DNA of 64,000 nt from Gyromitra esculenta (taxonomy: Eukaryota > Ascomycota > Pezizomycetes > Pezizales > Discinaceae): NCBI GenBank assembly GCA_038503075.1, contig JBCAML010000013.1, positions 1,240,001 to 1,304,000 of the forward strand, in the 5' to 3' direction. This document shows positions 27,714-38,663 of the stretch, one piece after another. The translations under genes were made by a program, and so were the position numbers. How positions within the stretch are numbered: the first letter of the stretch is position 1; every line of letters begins with the position of its first letter. Under the pieces are notes generated by a model, which was not told where the DNA came from, made no database searches, and saw only the letters and a program-made list of their open reading frames with translations.

Positions 27714-28309
27714 GGCATGTGTTAAGAGCGATGGGTGGTGGTCAATGGGGCTGTTGGCGGCGAGGGGGCAAGATTGGGTGGAGCTGGGAGTGTTTGGTTG
27801 GCATTGCGGGCATTGTTCTGCTCCTGGCGGAGTCTAGCGATGAGAGTCGAGGCTTCATTGACTCATTGGTCCTGCATGGTAGCGTGGCGGAGGGCGTTTT
27901 CCACTTGTATCTGCTCTGTGCTGAGTTTGACTTCAGCATCCTTCTCAATCTCCTGAAAGGCGTCTATTTCATCTTCTAGTGCCTGGTTGAGTTCCCAGAG
28001 CTGGTTGTATAGCTCAAAGGGATCTTCTCTCATGGCCTGGGCAAAGGCTTCCTTTGTAGGAAATATTTGAGCAGCGACCGCAGCTCCTTCAGTGGAAGGG
28101 CCAGCGGGGGCAGGTGAACTCATGATCTCGGTTTATCACACGGGATAGAATTGGTGCGTAAGTATTAATGGTCTAGCCACTCTGGAATGGCTTCGATGAT
28201 GGTCTGGGGTCTTCGCAGCGTCAGGCAAGGGAAAATTTGCAAGATGGATCGATGGATCCAAGCAATAAGTTCCATGAAAGGTGTGTTAAAGTAGAAGGTG
28301 TAGAGGAGA

Positions 28310-28318
28310 AAGCAACGT
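28310..28318 (-). promoter_or_regulatory. Primer-binding site of A6
   Basis: The minus strand reads ACGTTGCTT two bases from the LTR that starts at 28321, the same site as in A1, A2, A3 and B1. Confidence 0.65.
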
Positions 28319-28438
28319 AATCTCACGGTTCGATCCCTCGATAAGCCCTTCAGTATCCCTGAAGGTGAGCTGTGCTACTTAAGGAGGTATCAACACGTTA
28401 GAGGAGTGCAATGTGTTCTACAAGTTCTACAGTGTGGT

Positions 28439-29303
28439 TTTCATGGATGGATGTTCTGTTGGTTGGTTAGGTACATTGGTACATGGTTGCTTTACTTCGT
28501 TGTGATTCTTTATGTTTTTTTGAGTCTTCGGCTGTGATGAGTCATACATTTGTCATTGAAAGGATAGATTGTGGGTATATAAGCGAAGAGCTCTCACGGT
28601 TTGATTCTTGTTTAAGCCCTTCTGTATCCCAGAAAGTGAGCAAAGCTATACAAACAAGAATCTTTGCGATAAGAGTAACGAAGGTTTCTACAGGTCCTAC
28701 GTGCGTCTAACTCAAGGCCAGTTAAGTGTAATGGATTTCACAGCGACAGCGACCGCGAGGATACTGAGGTAGAATCAAGGTAGTATTAAAACAATACAGT
28801 AGAAGTAAAGTAAGAACGTTGCTTAAGGAAAGAAGAAGAAGAAGATACAAGCGAGCAAAACCCATTCTTTAAATACTCCGATTTTCAACCACCATGACTC
28901 ATAATCGATACCAACCGAAACACAAAAACATTATAATCCTAACCGAGATCCTATCACAACCCGTACAATATCCTTGACCCATTTACTCCATCATATCCAT
29001 GAAAAGGACCTTCCCCTCTTTGTATCTTTTCTTCTTCTTTCTTTAAGCAGTGTCTTCTATTTGCCACTCTACTTGTATCCTCCAATACAAGCTAGGATTC
29101 CTACTTAATCCTTCGTCGCCTGCGTGATATCTCTCTATCATGCCACTACATCAATGTAGTTTCACTGTTGGAGTCATCATAACTCCCTTTCATCGTAAAG
29201 CCTGTGGAATCGCCGCTTAAACTCCTGTTGCTAGTTCTTGTCCAAGTAGCACTGCTCACCTTTGGGGATACCATAGGGCTTGACGAGATCTCGCTCCTTG
29301 AGA
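28439..29303 (+). repeat. Solo LTR-B, middle level of a triple nest
   Basis: LTR-B 28439-28591 plus 29005-29303, TTTCATGG...CCTTGAGA, flanked by GTGGT at 28434-28438 and 29304-29308. H2 is GGAGT/ACTCC. Confidence 0.88.
28592..29004 (-). repeat. Solo LTR-A, inner level of a triple nest
   Basis: A 413-bp reverse LTR-A, TCTCACGG...CCATGAAA. Its flanks AGAGC and AGGAC match only in part. The H3 outer helix is an 11-bp perfect GATTCTTGTTT/AAACAAGAATC with no base in common with several other copies. Confidence 0.88.
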
Positions 29304-29750
29304 GTGGTCTATCTCAAGGCGAGATAAGTGCAGCGAGGAGGACAGCAGCAGCGAGGGTTCGAAGGTAGAACCGAGATAGTATTTGAACCAATACAGCAGA
29401 AGTAAAACGAGAACGTTGCTTAAGGAGAGAAAGAAAGAAAGCGACAAGCGACGGAAATCCATTCCTTAAATACCCCGTCTTTTCCCATGGTCTGACTCAT
29501 AGCTAAAACGCAACTGAACAACAAAGCCATTATATCCAAAGAAACAACCTGTGACTACCAATAACTCCATCCTAACCCATTACCCAATTCTATCTGTGAA
29601 AATATGACATGCCTGGAAATGGCTTTTAGCCATGTTTGAGATTTGCTTAATGGCGAGTTCTAGAAACAAACCAAAGTTGGTACCGTATCCAGTTGCTAAT
29701 TCTCGGTTTCTTTGCATCCACTTCTTCACATCTAATTAAAGTAATCAGTA

Positions 29751-31036
29751 CTATAACAATCCAAAAGTGGTACATAATATGTGTATGGATATACCTGAAA
29801 ATGATTTCTCGATCGGATAGAATTTCGGGCTATATGGTGGTAGATATTCAAGCAATACACCAGCATTTAGACACATTTGTACAAGCTCTGGATTTTGGTG
29901 GATTGATGCATTATCGACAACTATCACTGATCGAGGTCCAGGAAATGCTGTTGTCAAAGGTAACAATTTTATGGATACGAAGTTATTGAATCGCTCAGTA
30001 TTAAAAGAGCCTTGAATAATCTCGTAGGCAATATATCCATCAATCGTATATGCTGGAAGAATAGACCAATGTTCACTGCGTTTGATTGGTATGTATCCAA
30101 TTGGTGTAACCCCTAATGGTGCCCATCCGTATTTTCTATCTGCTGTTCTCCCATTCGCAGCAGACTCATCCAAAAATACCACTTGGTTCGCTTCCCATTT
30201 CGATAATTGTGCATACCAATCTCACGGTTCGACACCTTTTCTAAGCCCTTCAGTATCCCTGAAGGTGAGCAGTGCTACTTAAACGAGATATCAACACGTT
30301 TGAATAGTGCAATGTTTCTACAGGTTCTACAAGGGGTCTATCTCAAGGCGAGATAAGTGCGGCGAGGCGGACAGCAACAGCAAGGGTTCTGAGGTAGAAC
30401 CAAGATAGTATTCGAATAAATACCAAAGAAGGTAAACGAGAATGTTGCTTAAGGAAACAAGAAGAAGAGAAGTACAAAACGACCAAAACCCATTACTTAA
30501 ATACCCCGCTTTCCATACCAAATGACTCATACCCAAGATCCAACTGAACAACAAAGACATTATCTCCTTAATCCAAAACCGTTGCAACCAACACATTATC
30601 CTAGACCTCTTACTCGTTCTTATCCGTGAAAACCAATGATCCCGGAGATCTTGGCATCTCTCTTTTGCTCTCCTTTGAAGTATTTTCTTTGTAACTTCTC
30701 TTTTCGTAACCATCGCCGGATTGTTACTTCACTCAAGTGCTTGTCAAACTCGTCATAAATGAACCAAACAAGTTAATCAATAAAACTACTGGGCTTTGCA
30801 ACCAATACCTCACGCAACGCGTCAGCTATTATAGAAGTGATTTTCAATGGCCTCCCTTGAGTTATAACACGTGGTGCTTTTGCTGAGTTGTGTAGTTTGA
30901 GGTTGCGACGTACTTTGAGCACCTTGGTGTAGCTAACCGGAGGATTTACTAAAGGTCCGACTTTTTTTGCAGGTTTCCCAGACTCTAGAAGGGTACGAAT
31001 TTGAGCATCTTGAAAGGAAGTGCATGCGGAGGGCAT
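29751..31036 (-). pseudogene. Tc1/mariner-type transposase relic
   Basis: A DDE transposase of the fungal Tc1/mariner superfamily. The start MPSACTSFQDAQIRTLLESG (ATG 31036) and the following basic region are the DNA-binding part, usually helix-turn-helix. The catalytic residues are visible as D in VVFLDESAANGR (near 30180), D in VIVVDNASIH (near 29920) and E in YPIEKSF (near 29785). The frame is broken by TAA at 30773-30775, by a frameshift near 30680 (the frame then reads CQDLRDHWYAQLSKWEANQ) and by a solo LTR-A at 30220-30631. The C terminus loses similarity near 29751. I found no convincing terminal inverted repeats. It is inactive. Confidence 0.88.
30220..30631 (-). repeat. Solo LTR-A in the transposase
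   Basis: A 412-bp LTR, TCTCACGG...CCGTGAAA, flanked by ACCAA at 30215-30219 and 30632-30636. Confidence 0.93.
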
Positions 31037-31470
31037 TGTTGTGGTGTTTGAACGTGGTTGTGGTTGGAATCAGGGTTTGAAGTTTTTTGGTGTTCCTCGA
31101 TGGTTGCTAACTTGAAAACACGCAAACTTTTGATCATGAACAATATCTCATACCCGTTGGATGATCTTGAAATTGTAATTATTATCGCTCGACTATCAGA
31201 TGCCCTGTTCCTGCTCAATGCCATACCTGTTTTCACCATTGGCCTCTCTCCTGCATAAAGCCTAGAATCTAAAAGTTACCGAGAAATCTCACAAGAACCC
31301 AGGCAACTCTAAAACTCGCAATGTAAAAAGTGAGCCGATAGCAGATTAGAGATTGGTTGAACGAGGGCTATTGTGTTGGGCCTACTAGTTCTCTGGACAA
31401 CATTAATAAGGATCTCAAGACGTTAGAGGCTTCTAAGAGGATAAGCGATGGAAAGATATATACCATATCC
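31037..31470. other. Intergenic, between transposase and small gene
   Basis: This probably includes the 5' flank of the transposon. No terminal inverted repeat or other gene was recognised. Confidence 0.35.
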
Positions 31471-31785
31471 TCAAACCTTCTTTTTATGCTTAGACTCCTT
31501 AGACATTGCGGTAGCTGTCTTCTCGATCTGTTCCAGCAAAAATGCCCGCTCAATCCTTAGCCTCTGCATTCCACGTTTAGAGCGTTCTATGTGCTTGACG
31601 AGAGTTTGATTGTATGAATTGATGCTGTTGATTCTCTTTGCTAGTTCGATACACTTCCTGCGATAACCTGGTTCTGAACCCCCATTCTTGGATCCCTTCC
31701 CTTTTTTCGTAGCTGTGCTCATTTTTAGTGAATTCGACTTTCACAAAGCAAGGGAGGTCAACTTACCCTTTTTGGGGGCTGACAT
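31471..31785 (-). CDS. Small basic protein, INO80 subunit F (TFPT/NHP10 N-terminal)-like
   Basis: I model two exons on the minus strand. Exon 1 is 31767-31785 (MSAPKK plus one base), the intron is 31713-31766 (GTAAGT...CACAG, 54 nt, with CACTAAAA as branch site), and exon 2 is 31471-31712. The protein has 86 residues. After a lysine-rich start, GYRRKCIELAKRINSINSYN and KHIERSKRGMQRLRIERAFL form a charged coiled coil like the domain found in human TFPT and at the N terminus of fungal NHP10-type INO80 chromatin-remodelling subunits. No HMG box follows, so it is either a short homologue or the remaining 5' part of a longer gene. An internal ATG at 31722 would give 83 residues without the intron. 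The family assignment is by pattern memory and needs a profile search. Confidence 0.55.
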
Positions 31786-32357
31786 AGCGAGAGTGGGCAG
31801 AGCGTTGGACCTTGAAAGATGAAGTGACAAGATGCGGGATTGTAAGGATTGTATGTACGTACATGAGGAAGCGATGGAACGCTTGGCAGTGAGAAGTAAG
31901 ATACATGTAGGTAAAACTACTTCGAGAAGCATTCTATCAGGTTCGTTCCCATTCCTTTCTCCCTAGAACTACTACTCATCGTAGATAGCATGCTACGTGA
32001 GGAGGGTTGAGCACGAGGCTAGCGTTCTATACCAACCATATGTCCGCCAGCACATGACGTGATCACAAACCATTTGATACGGATTTATCCGAACCAATCC
32101 TCTCATACACGATAGCGGGTATCAGTCTTTTTGATTCATCAACAGTTTGCTAACGAAAATGGGACGATGTTTAGATAGGTACGACGAAGTACGATCTCCT
32201 AACCTCGGACACTAAGTACTTTCGCATAGTATTTTAGATGCTTCTGATATACAACACGGATTAGAGATTGGATATTTGGATTAGAGCCGCTCACGCATCT
32301 GGCATGACTCGAGATTGAAATGCTAACTGCTAACGATCACACACGACGTTGGAGTTA
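31786..32357. other. Intergenic, nothing recognised
   Basis: No convincing gene, repeat or RNA was seen. It presumably includes the promoter of the small gene ending at 31785. Confidence 0.4.
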
Positions 32358-32514
32358 CCGTAAAATCTCGAGCAATCCCCCCGGGGGGATCTCGCGCAAC
32401 CAAGAGGGTGGCGACACCTATAAGCGAGGCTGAAGGTCCTTTTCACCAATCAGAAATTTCTATCCCACTTGGTTGCGTCAGATCCCCCCGGGGGGATTGC
32501 TCGAAACTTTACGG
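32358..32514. mobile_element. MITE-like inverted-repeat element with CCCCCCGGGGGG core
   Basis: CCGTAAAATCTCGAGCAATC on the left is mirrored by GATTGCTCGAAACTTTACGG on the right, and each arm continues into the palindrome CCCCCCGGGGGGATC and then GCAACCAAG/CTTGGTTGC. The arms are about 45 bases with few mismatches; the centre is about 70 bases. No clear target duplication was found. It could also act as a strong DNA cruciform. Confidence 0.65.
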
Positions 32515-33795
32515 ATCTACTCGAGGAATTTTGGACGCTCTGTGTAACCGTCTATCCGCAGGGAACAACTCCTCGAATGGATTACCAGATAAGATGAATA
32601 AGATAAGATAAGATAAGACTGCTGATGCTCGGGTTGCCGCTAACGGGGCTGGGTATAAGAACCCACTAAAGAACGGGATATAGACCGCTGGCAAGATAAG
32701 CTTTTAAGGTGTGGGATTTTTTGCTCTTCTCGTCATCGAACACCTGGCGAATTATTGGTTCAGGCTTAGTTACTAATAGGCACTGAATCATAGACAATAT
32801 GTAGTTATAAAAGTTAACATAGCCACCTCTCCATCTGCAACCTCCTTTGTCTCTGATATTTTGAGCATTCAATACGCGTATTTCCATCAAAAAAAAAACA
32901 CGCTTCATACTATAAAACGCGTAAGGCGAAACCATTCAAGATCCGCTGTCACTGCCACTTGATTTACTCTCGGGCACGGGCGCGTAAACCGGCACCGTAC
33001 CGAGAAAATCACTGCTGAGGCTAGTAGACCAAGAAAGTCTCCCACCTGCATTCAACTGATCTATGTCAATCACACAGCTCAAGTCAACTTCAATTGCAGA
33101 AGATGCACCGTACTGTCAAGATGAATTTAATTTGAGAACTTGCGCCCAGAGAATTTAAACCACACGCCGTATCGTATTTGGCTAACATGTATATGGCATT
33201 TTCAGCGCCCAAGCCATTAATATCTCAGGTCGAGCTCACCTAGATATTATGGTATGTTATTAACTTCAAATGGTGGGTGGGGGTTCTAGATCTACCTATT
33301 GAAAGAAAACGGAATTTATAGCAAAGCAGAACTTATGACTTCCCTTCCGACATGTCCTTCTCTCTGTGAATTCTATATACTTTAACCATGATTTATAATT
33401 TTGGCTGAAAACCTTATCCTCCCCAACTAAGTAGCTTCACTGCATTGGCTATAGGTCGTAGGAAGGATTTGTGGATTTGTACTCCCCGGTCACGATCAAT
33501 ACCCGGTGACAAGCTAGGGCTTTCTGAAACGTAAGCAACTGTATTCCCAACTAGCTAGTTAACACACCTTTGACCCTTATTTGTAGGCTATGTGCTTCTG
33601 TACAGACATGATGTGTTTTATGAATATCGGTGGTTTGTGACGTTTATTCTGTTCTTGTCCAGCTGTTTCCTAGATTTCAGAATTCCACGCATATTCCAAA
33701 TGGCTTTGGAAATTTTTGGGAGGCTTGCTGTTGCAAAATTAGGGTCAACTCGTATCTTGTTTTAATAGGGACTGGAATCACGAAGAGCAGAGAAG
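32515..33795. other. Intergenic, nothing coding recognised
   Basis: It contains a short AAGAT/AAGATA run near 32592-32617 and an A8 run near 32889. No gene was supported. Confidence 0.4.
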
Positions 33796-33802
33796 TATAA
33801 AG
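33796..33802 (+). promoter_or_regulatory. TATA box upstream of small ORF 33977
   Basis: TATAAAG is followed within 60 bases by CT-rich, CA-containing sequence, a typical fungal core promoter, about 180 bases before the ATG at 33977. Confidence 0.45.
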
Positions 33803-33976
33803 AGGGACATCGCCATTCCTAAACCTCCTTTATTCCTTAAACAGCAACGCATCATCAGCTCACTTCTTTATCACCAACTTATCTACCCATTATAATTCAA
33901 GGTGTGGAATTCCAGTTCTTTTCCTTTCTGAAAATCCCTTTTCAGGCGAGTCCTCTAGTTTTGCGGGCATATTTAG

Positions 33977-34279
33977 ATGAACGAAGCTCATTATCATATT
34001 ACGAACGGGTACTTGATAGGCTCGGGTTTAACTGGCGAGGGCGAGAACGCTGTCGTATCCGTTGGGAGTGAGACGGTCTGGAGTATTAAATACCATGAAG
34101 ACGGCACGGTCACTTTGTATTACTACGAGGACGTGAATCGTTAGGACAAGAGTAGAGTCCTCGAGTTATCCCTAACTAGAGAAGATGGTCAAAATATCAT
34201 TATTGGCAGAGAGGGAGAGGGGCCCAAGCTGAGAAATCAGTTGTGGACGTTGGCTGACGCAGTTTCTGACAAGATTTAA
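33977..34279 (+). pseudogene. Small beta-rich protein ORF with one in-frame TAG
   Basis: The frame reads 55 codons from ATG 33977 (MNEAHYHITNGYLIGSGL...YYYEDVNR), then TAG at 34142-34144, then 44 more codons in the same frame to TAA 34277-34279 (DKSRVLELSLTREDG...LWTLADAVSDKI). The total length (about 100 residues), the alternating hydrophobic pattern and the W-x-I and LWTL motifs loosely recall fungal beta-trefoil protease inhibitors (mycocypin/I66 type), but I cannot confirm this. A TATA box lies upstream. The TAG could be a nonsense mutation, a sequencing error or a readthrough site. It has no signal peptide. Confidence 0.4.
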
Positions 34280-36206
34280 TTTGTGATTTCTAACTACTCC
34301 CCAACATCGCTGGGGTTTTAGTGGCTAACTCTTAGTCTCTCCCTAGGTCACCACCTTTGTAGATAGTCACTTATGTCCAAAGCGCCTATGATGAATCGCT
34401 CTTTGCAGATGTCGACGATTTGCTCGCGAAACTCGTGACGCACAACGTTAGTGCCCAAAAAAAGTTTACAGGAGATCTCGAAACTCAGAGGTGGACTTTC
34501 AGCCTGATTCGGGACTGATGATTACCTGATACGCTCTTGCTTGGCTTGTCACTTGATAAATGCCTGTCCTCTCCTTTTCTGTGCAACTGTTCTTCCTGTC
34601 TTAGGAAGATGAATAGTATGATTTTCATTAGGAGATTCATGAAAATTGCCAAGCAAATCATATCTCTAGCTTAGTATAGCTTTCCAGTGACGTGCGATGT
34701 TGGGAATAATTCGTGCGTGCTCTTCCCGTGTCCGAGGATCATGATTCAAAAGAAGTTACATTTAGCTATAGTTCATAAATAAGTGACAAGAGTAACCATG
34801 AATATATTGAACACTAGAACATAGTACATGTAGTCATATAGCTAGGTATAAGATATGGCGAATGCGCGTGGCCGCTGTCCGGAACCCGAAGCGAGTCGAG
34901 TCGTGCTAATTCATAAAACTATTCCAAGCGAACGGATTACTAGTGACCATTAGGCATACTATACCCTACAGCGTCTAGCCTCGATCCGTGAGCCACGTGG
35001 GCGTCACATTTTGCGGGAAGAGACAAAGTAGCCCAGGACGATACCTACAAACCAGCTGACACTACGTGTAAAATTCGATGCCCAAGATGTACAAAACTGC
35101 TTGACTGATTCTACATCTCCAGCACAAATATTTTCCGTCTCTAACTGCCGCTTGACCCTAAGACACGATTCTGGGATGCCTTCGACTATATCAGTACAGC
35201 AGTAAACCCTGCCCGTTGGTCACGCTTCACTACCATTGGAGCCTGTATTTTCGCTTTACCCATCCCACAGAATCGACCCTGAGACCTACCAGTTTGCATC
35301 CCCAGAGGAAGGCTCGGAAGGTTCAGGACATCCTAGGGGATATACCAAAGGCTCTAGGTAAGAAGCTTGGAGACATGGTAGCAAGAGGCGCTCCCAGTTT
35401 TCAGACCTGGCGCCCCCATTGAACCTCTCTTAAAATTTATCCTCTGGATAACTCTATCCATTCGTATGCCCCCCGAGGCTTCAATAGCCTCTCTAATGCA
35501 ACAATGATGTTCCTTCTTAGTGGTTGGCACTTAACAGAGTTCCTCCAGTCTTACGATTTGAAGTTGTTCTTCGCTTTCTACGCCTCGGCGCGTGCAGGCA
35601 TCGAAATCACCCCGCCAAGCTTCCAGGAATCTCGGTCAGTTACTTTATCAGGCTTTTAGTTCTTTTTCACTCGTCCTGAGAATATTAAGCATAGTAATTT
35701 TCTAGGCGTGAGAGTCTTCCCAACCCGTTTTTAGAAGTTCTTAACTTACAAGTAACCCGGATCCTTCATCGATCGTAATCGTTGCTACATCAACCTCAAA
35801 TGAAAACTCTAGTCTACAGCAACTTATTTGTTCTCATGTACTTTTGATCCCTGGCCCGCATCAGCCTATGGTTCATGACTGAAGTCACCACCTTTCATTC
35901 GGATCATCACATATCACTCAAATAGCTATTCCTCACTGGGTAACCACAATTTCTCGCTCGCGTCATGAATAATCACTCTGTGGCAACAATCGATCGATGT
36001 TGGAGAAGCTTCCTAATATGGGGTGCCTCCACGGGTGTGGCTTCGGAGTCGGAAATGATTGAGAGACAGGTACCCGAGCACACGGGTACTCGGGCACCCA
36101 AAGAGCTATTTAGATAGGGGCCGTATGCCCACCTCTAGCAAGCAAGCAAGCCTAAGCAATACAAGCAATCGAGTCCTCTATTCCTCCCTGCGCCCCAATA
36201 TCACAA
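34280..36206. other. Intergenic, nothing recognised
   Basis: Only short chance ORFs were seen (for example 35216-35422). A near-palindrome around 36070-36100 (GTACCCGAG / CTCGGGCAC) is the only structure noted. Confidence 0.4.
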
Positions 36207-36226
36207 CAATCGATATCTTAGGCTGT

Positions 36227-36278
36227 AGATAGATAGATAGATAATTCATTCACGCATCCAACCCTCGGGTTGTAGCGG
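36227..36278 (-). mobile_element. 5'-truncated LINE/SINE 3' end with 16-bp target duplication
   Basis: A 52-base insert lies between two copies of CGATATCTTAGGCTGT (36211-36226 and 36279-36294). On the minus strand it reads CCGCTACAACC...GGTTGGATGCGTGAATG and ends in (TATC)n. A long target duplication and a microsatellite tail are hallmarks of target-primed reverse transcription. Confidence 0.65.
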
Positions 36279-36294
36279 CGATATCTTAGGCTGT

Positions 36295-38661
36295 TGAACC
36301 GCGGAGATATTTGTTCTCTACATACGCACAGCTTTAGCCTTTGCCTCTAAAACCCTAGAAGCAGTCGAGGGCTGCCGCCGGGTTCTTTTTTAGATGGGAT
36401 AGCTACCGTATTGGCTTTGAGAACTCTGTAGCGCTACCGATATACTCTCGCATCTGTAAGAATGATATGAGTATCGTATCAATTTCACCCTCCTTACCGG
36501 TACTGTAACTCTAATTCAGGAGGGCTTTCTTGCCTTTCGAATTTTCTTGCCTATCTACATGTAGTTTGTTGTAAAAGCTCGATTGATTGATTGCTTACTG
36601 GGGGAAGGCTCCGCCTTCCCCCCTCTATATACTACATATTCGGGCCCCCAAGGTACTCATTCTTTTCCTTTCCTGAGCTCTCGCCGAGAAACGCCGAGAG
36701 CTTTCCCCCGAGACTTCTCACGGGCCTCCGGTCGAGCACCGGAGCCCTACATATTAGGAAGTCATTTCCAACATAGTTCATGTAGTTCCCACCTCACCAC
36801 AATCTCTTGATTGTATAGAACACAGTAGAGTATTTGTACATTTAATCATTTTCGCGGTTAATTATCCCTCAAGGAAGAAAATACCCTCGTCGGCTAGTTT
36901 TTCTGAGCTATATTGATTGTTCAGTAGAAAACTAGCTTTAGTTTCACCGAACGTGCCAAGTGGATGCCAGACAAACACCAGATATTTTTACTTTACCCGC
37001 CCTTCTACTAATTCCAAGCACAGCTCCCTGTGTCTCGATAAATTCCTATTATTTGTGGCGGAGATAACCACCAAGCGTATTCTTAGCTGGGACGGGGTCG
37101 TTATCTGTGGCGTGATTAGATATGTCAATTAGACTAGATTTGATTGTCGCTGCTCAACATGTGAGACATCCTTTCCGTTTTAGTCTCACTCGATTTTTGC
37201 TAACCTCATACCTCCGCATAAATGATAAACTAAAGCTTATGAGGCCATGATAGGATAAGAAAGGAGTGATGGTAGGATAGATATCCTGTGATTTTAAACA
37301 TTTCTAAGCTCTTGGTTAACGTTTTCACACTCGCTTAAGCTACTTTCTCAGGCATAAAGTATGCAATCCTACAAGTTCAATGCAAGCAGAAGCTAGCCAA
37401 TAAACCCGATAATGTGGCTAAGGGGAGCAAATCAAAAAATCTTACCAACAAAAGGCATCTTCGGGTTCTTCATACCTGCCCCGAGTACCAACAATCATGC
37501 AGCAACTGAATTCCAGCAAGTAAATCCATTGTAAGTCAGCCAATTTGGGATCCGATCTAGGGAATAATTGTGCTTTACAATAAGTACATATGCGGGCAAG
37601 ATTTTGGCTAATCAAATTGTGGAGCGCTGCTGTGGGGCGAATTAAAAGGCGTCGTCACGAAAGCGCATTTTCAGCTACGCGTGATACTGTGAATACTCAA
37701 CCACTGTGAACTAGTCTGAACCCAAATGAAAGGAAATATCTAATTTGATTGGTCAAAAGCTAAGGTTTAGGCTGAACGTACTGCATATTTACTGGTTGTA
37801 ATTGAGCCTCAGCGCAGGCAACTGCAGCAACCACGACTGATACTTGTTCTCTCATGTGATCTCAGTCCTGGCTAGTTCGTTATGACGGTGAAGCATGAGC
37901 AAATGCAGAGCTTAGCAGCAAGGCTCTCAGTCTTACAGCAGATAACAAACCCGCTTATATGAAGCGGAGGCCCTAGCAAAGGAGCCTGCTACCGGAAACT
38001 ATTTTTTAGAAACCCTAGGCGTAGATATACGTTGTTACATTTCCCCGGAATGGAGATGGTAGGAACTGAAATTTCTCCTAATCCGCGTTGCCAGATATCT
38101 GTGTACGGATTGCTTTTGTTGCCAAAACTATCTCGGTTTTCAAGCCTTATTTTTCTGACAGATTCGGTTGTGCTTTATGATCTTTTTCTTACAGGCAACC
38201 CTTAAGCTTATAGCTCGCAAGCGGCGACTGCCCAGATTGGTGGAACTATTGCATTTTCTTTCTATCATATTACCTGCGGGATCATATCCTGGTCTTCGAC
38301 GTTCTACAGTTCACATCCTTTCCATTAGATAGTCATTATTGCATCCACTGTTCACGCCCCCTCACGTCCAGCGCGCACCGTCGCCTATTAGGCACTCTGA
38401 GTCTACACTATCTTTAGGCCTAGGGTGCATCCGAAACCACCATCAATATGAAAATAATATGTCCGTATCAGTTGAGGACGGTTCAGTCTGAGTTATTCGA
38501 TCTTGAAAGCTAAACAAGTCGTTTTTCTCGAAGACTATACTACGCTCGAGGGCTGTTCGCAGTGTGATAAAATCCTGCAACGCTATTCAATTATGCCATT
38601 ACTAAAAGGATTGAGAAAGCGGGTGCTGACTCTTTACCCACGAGTCATCAATAGTACTAGG
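36295..38661. other. Intergenic with a GC-rich hairpin cluster
   Basis: Positions 36600-36622 read GGGGGAAGGC-TCC-GCCTTCCCCC, an almost perfect hairpin. It is followed by GCTCTCG...CGAGAGC and CTCCGGT-CGAGC-ACCGGAG within 150 bases. No coding gene, tRNA or rRNA was recognised in the remainder. Confidence 0.4.
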
Positions 38662-38663
38662 TA

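Larger units (their letters stand above)
26405..28137 (-). pseudogene. gag: Family A gag fragment A6, split by two solo LTRs
   Basis: The minus strand encodes gag from MSSPAPAGPSTEGAAVA (ATG near 28123) through the coiled-coil and capsid regions (KFNGSRVKLPNFILQLCSKL, ELHQLCQGKRDFSAYLADF) to MIVTLTRL, where it breaks at 26405. Solo LTRs sit at 26637-27048 and 27298-27713. A TGA near 27858 stands where other copies have Arg in DQRV. A leader and PBS (28310-28318) lead to its 5' LTR at 28321. Confidence 0.83.
28321..29601 (-). repeat. LTR-A (5' LTR of A6), outer level of a triple nest
   Basis: A reverse LTR-A formed by 28321-28438 and 29309-29601, ending CTGTGAAA. It is interrupted by an LTR-B. 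Confidence 0.88.

Noticed and set aside
29602..31260. Terminal inverted repeats for the Tc1/mariner relic
   Set aside because: I compared both flanks and found no convincing pair; the ends are probably lost or mutated.
35216..35422. Possible small gene
   Set aside because: No start context, splice signals, motif or codon bias that I can defend; surrounding frames are full of stops.
36070..36100. Third CTCGGG MITE around GTACCCGAG/CTCGGGCAC
   Set aside because: The arms are only 6-9 bases and point inward without TA flanks; treated as a chance palindrome.
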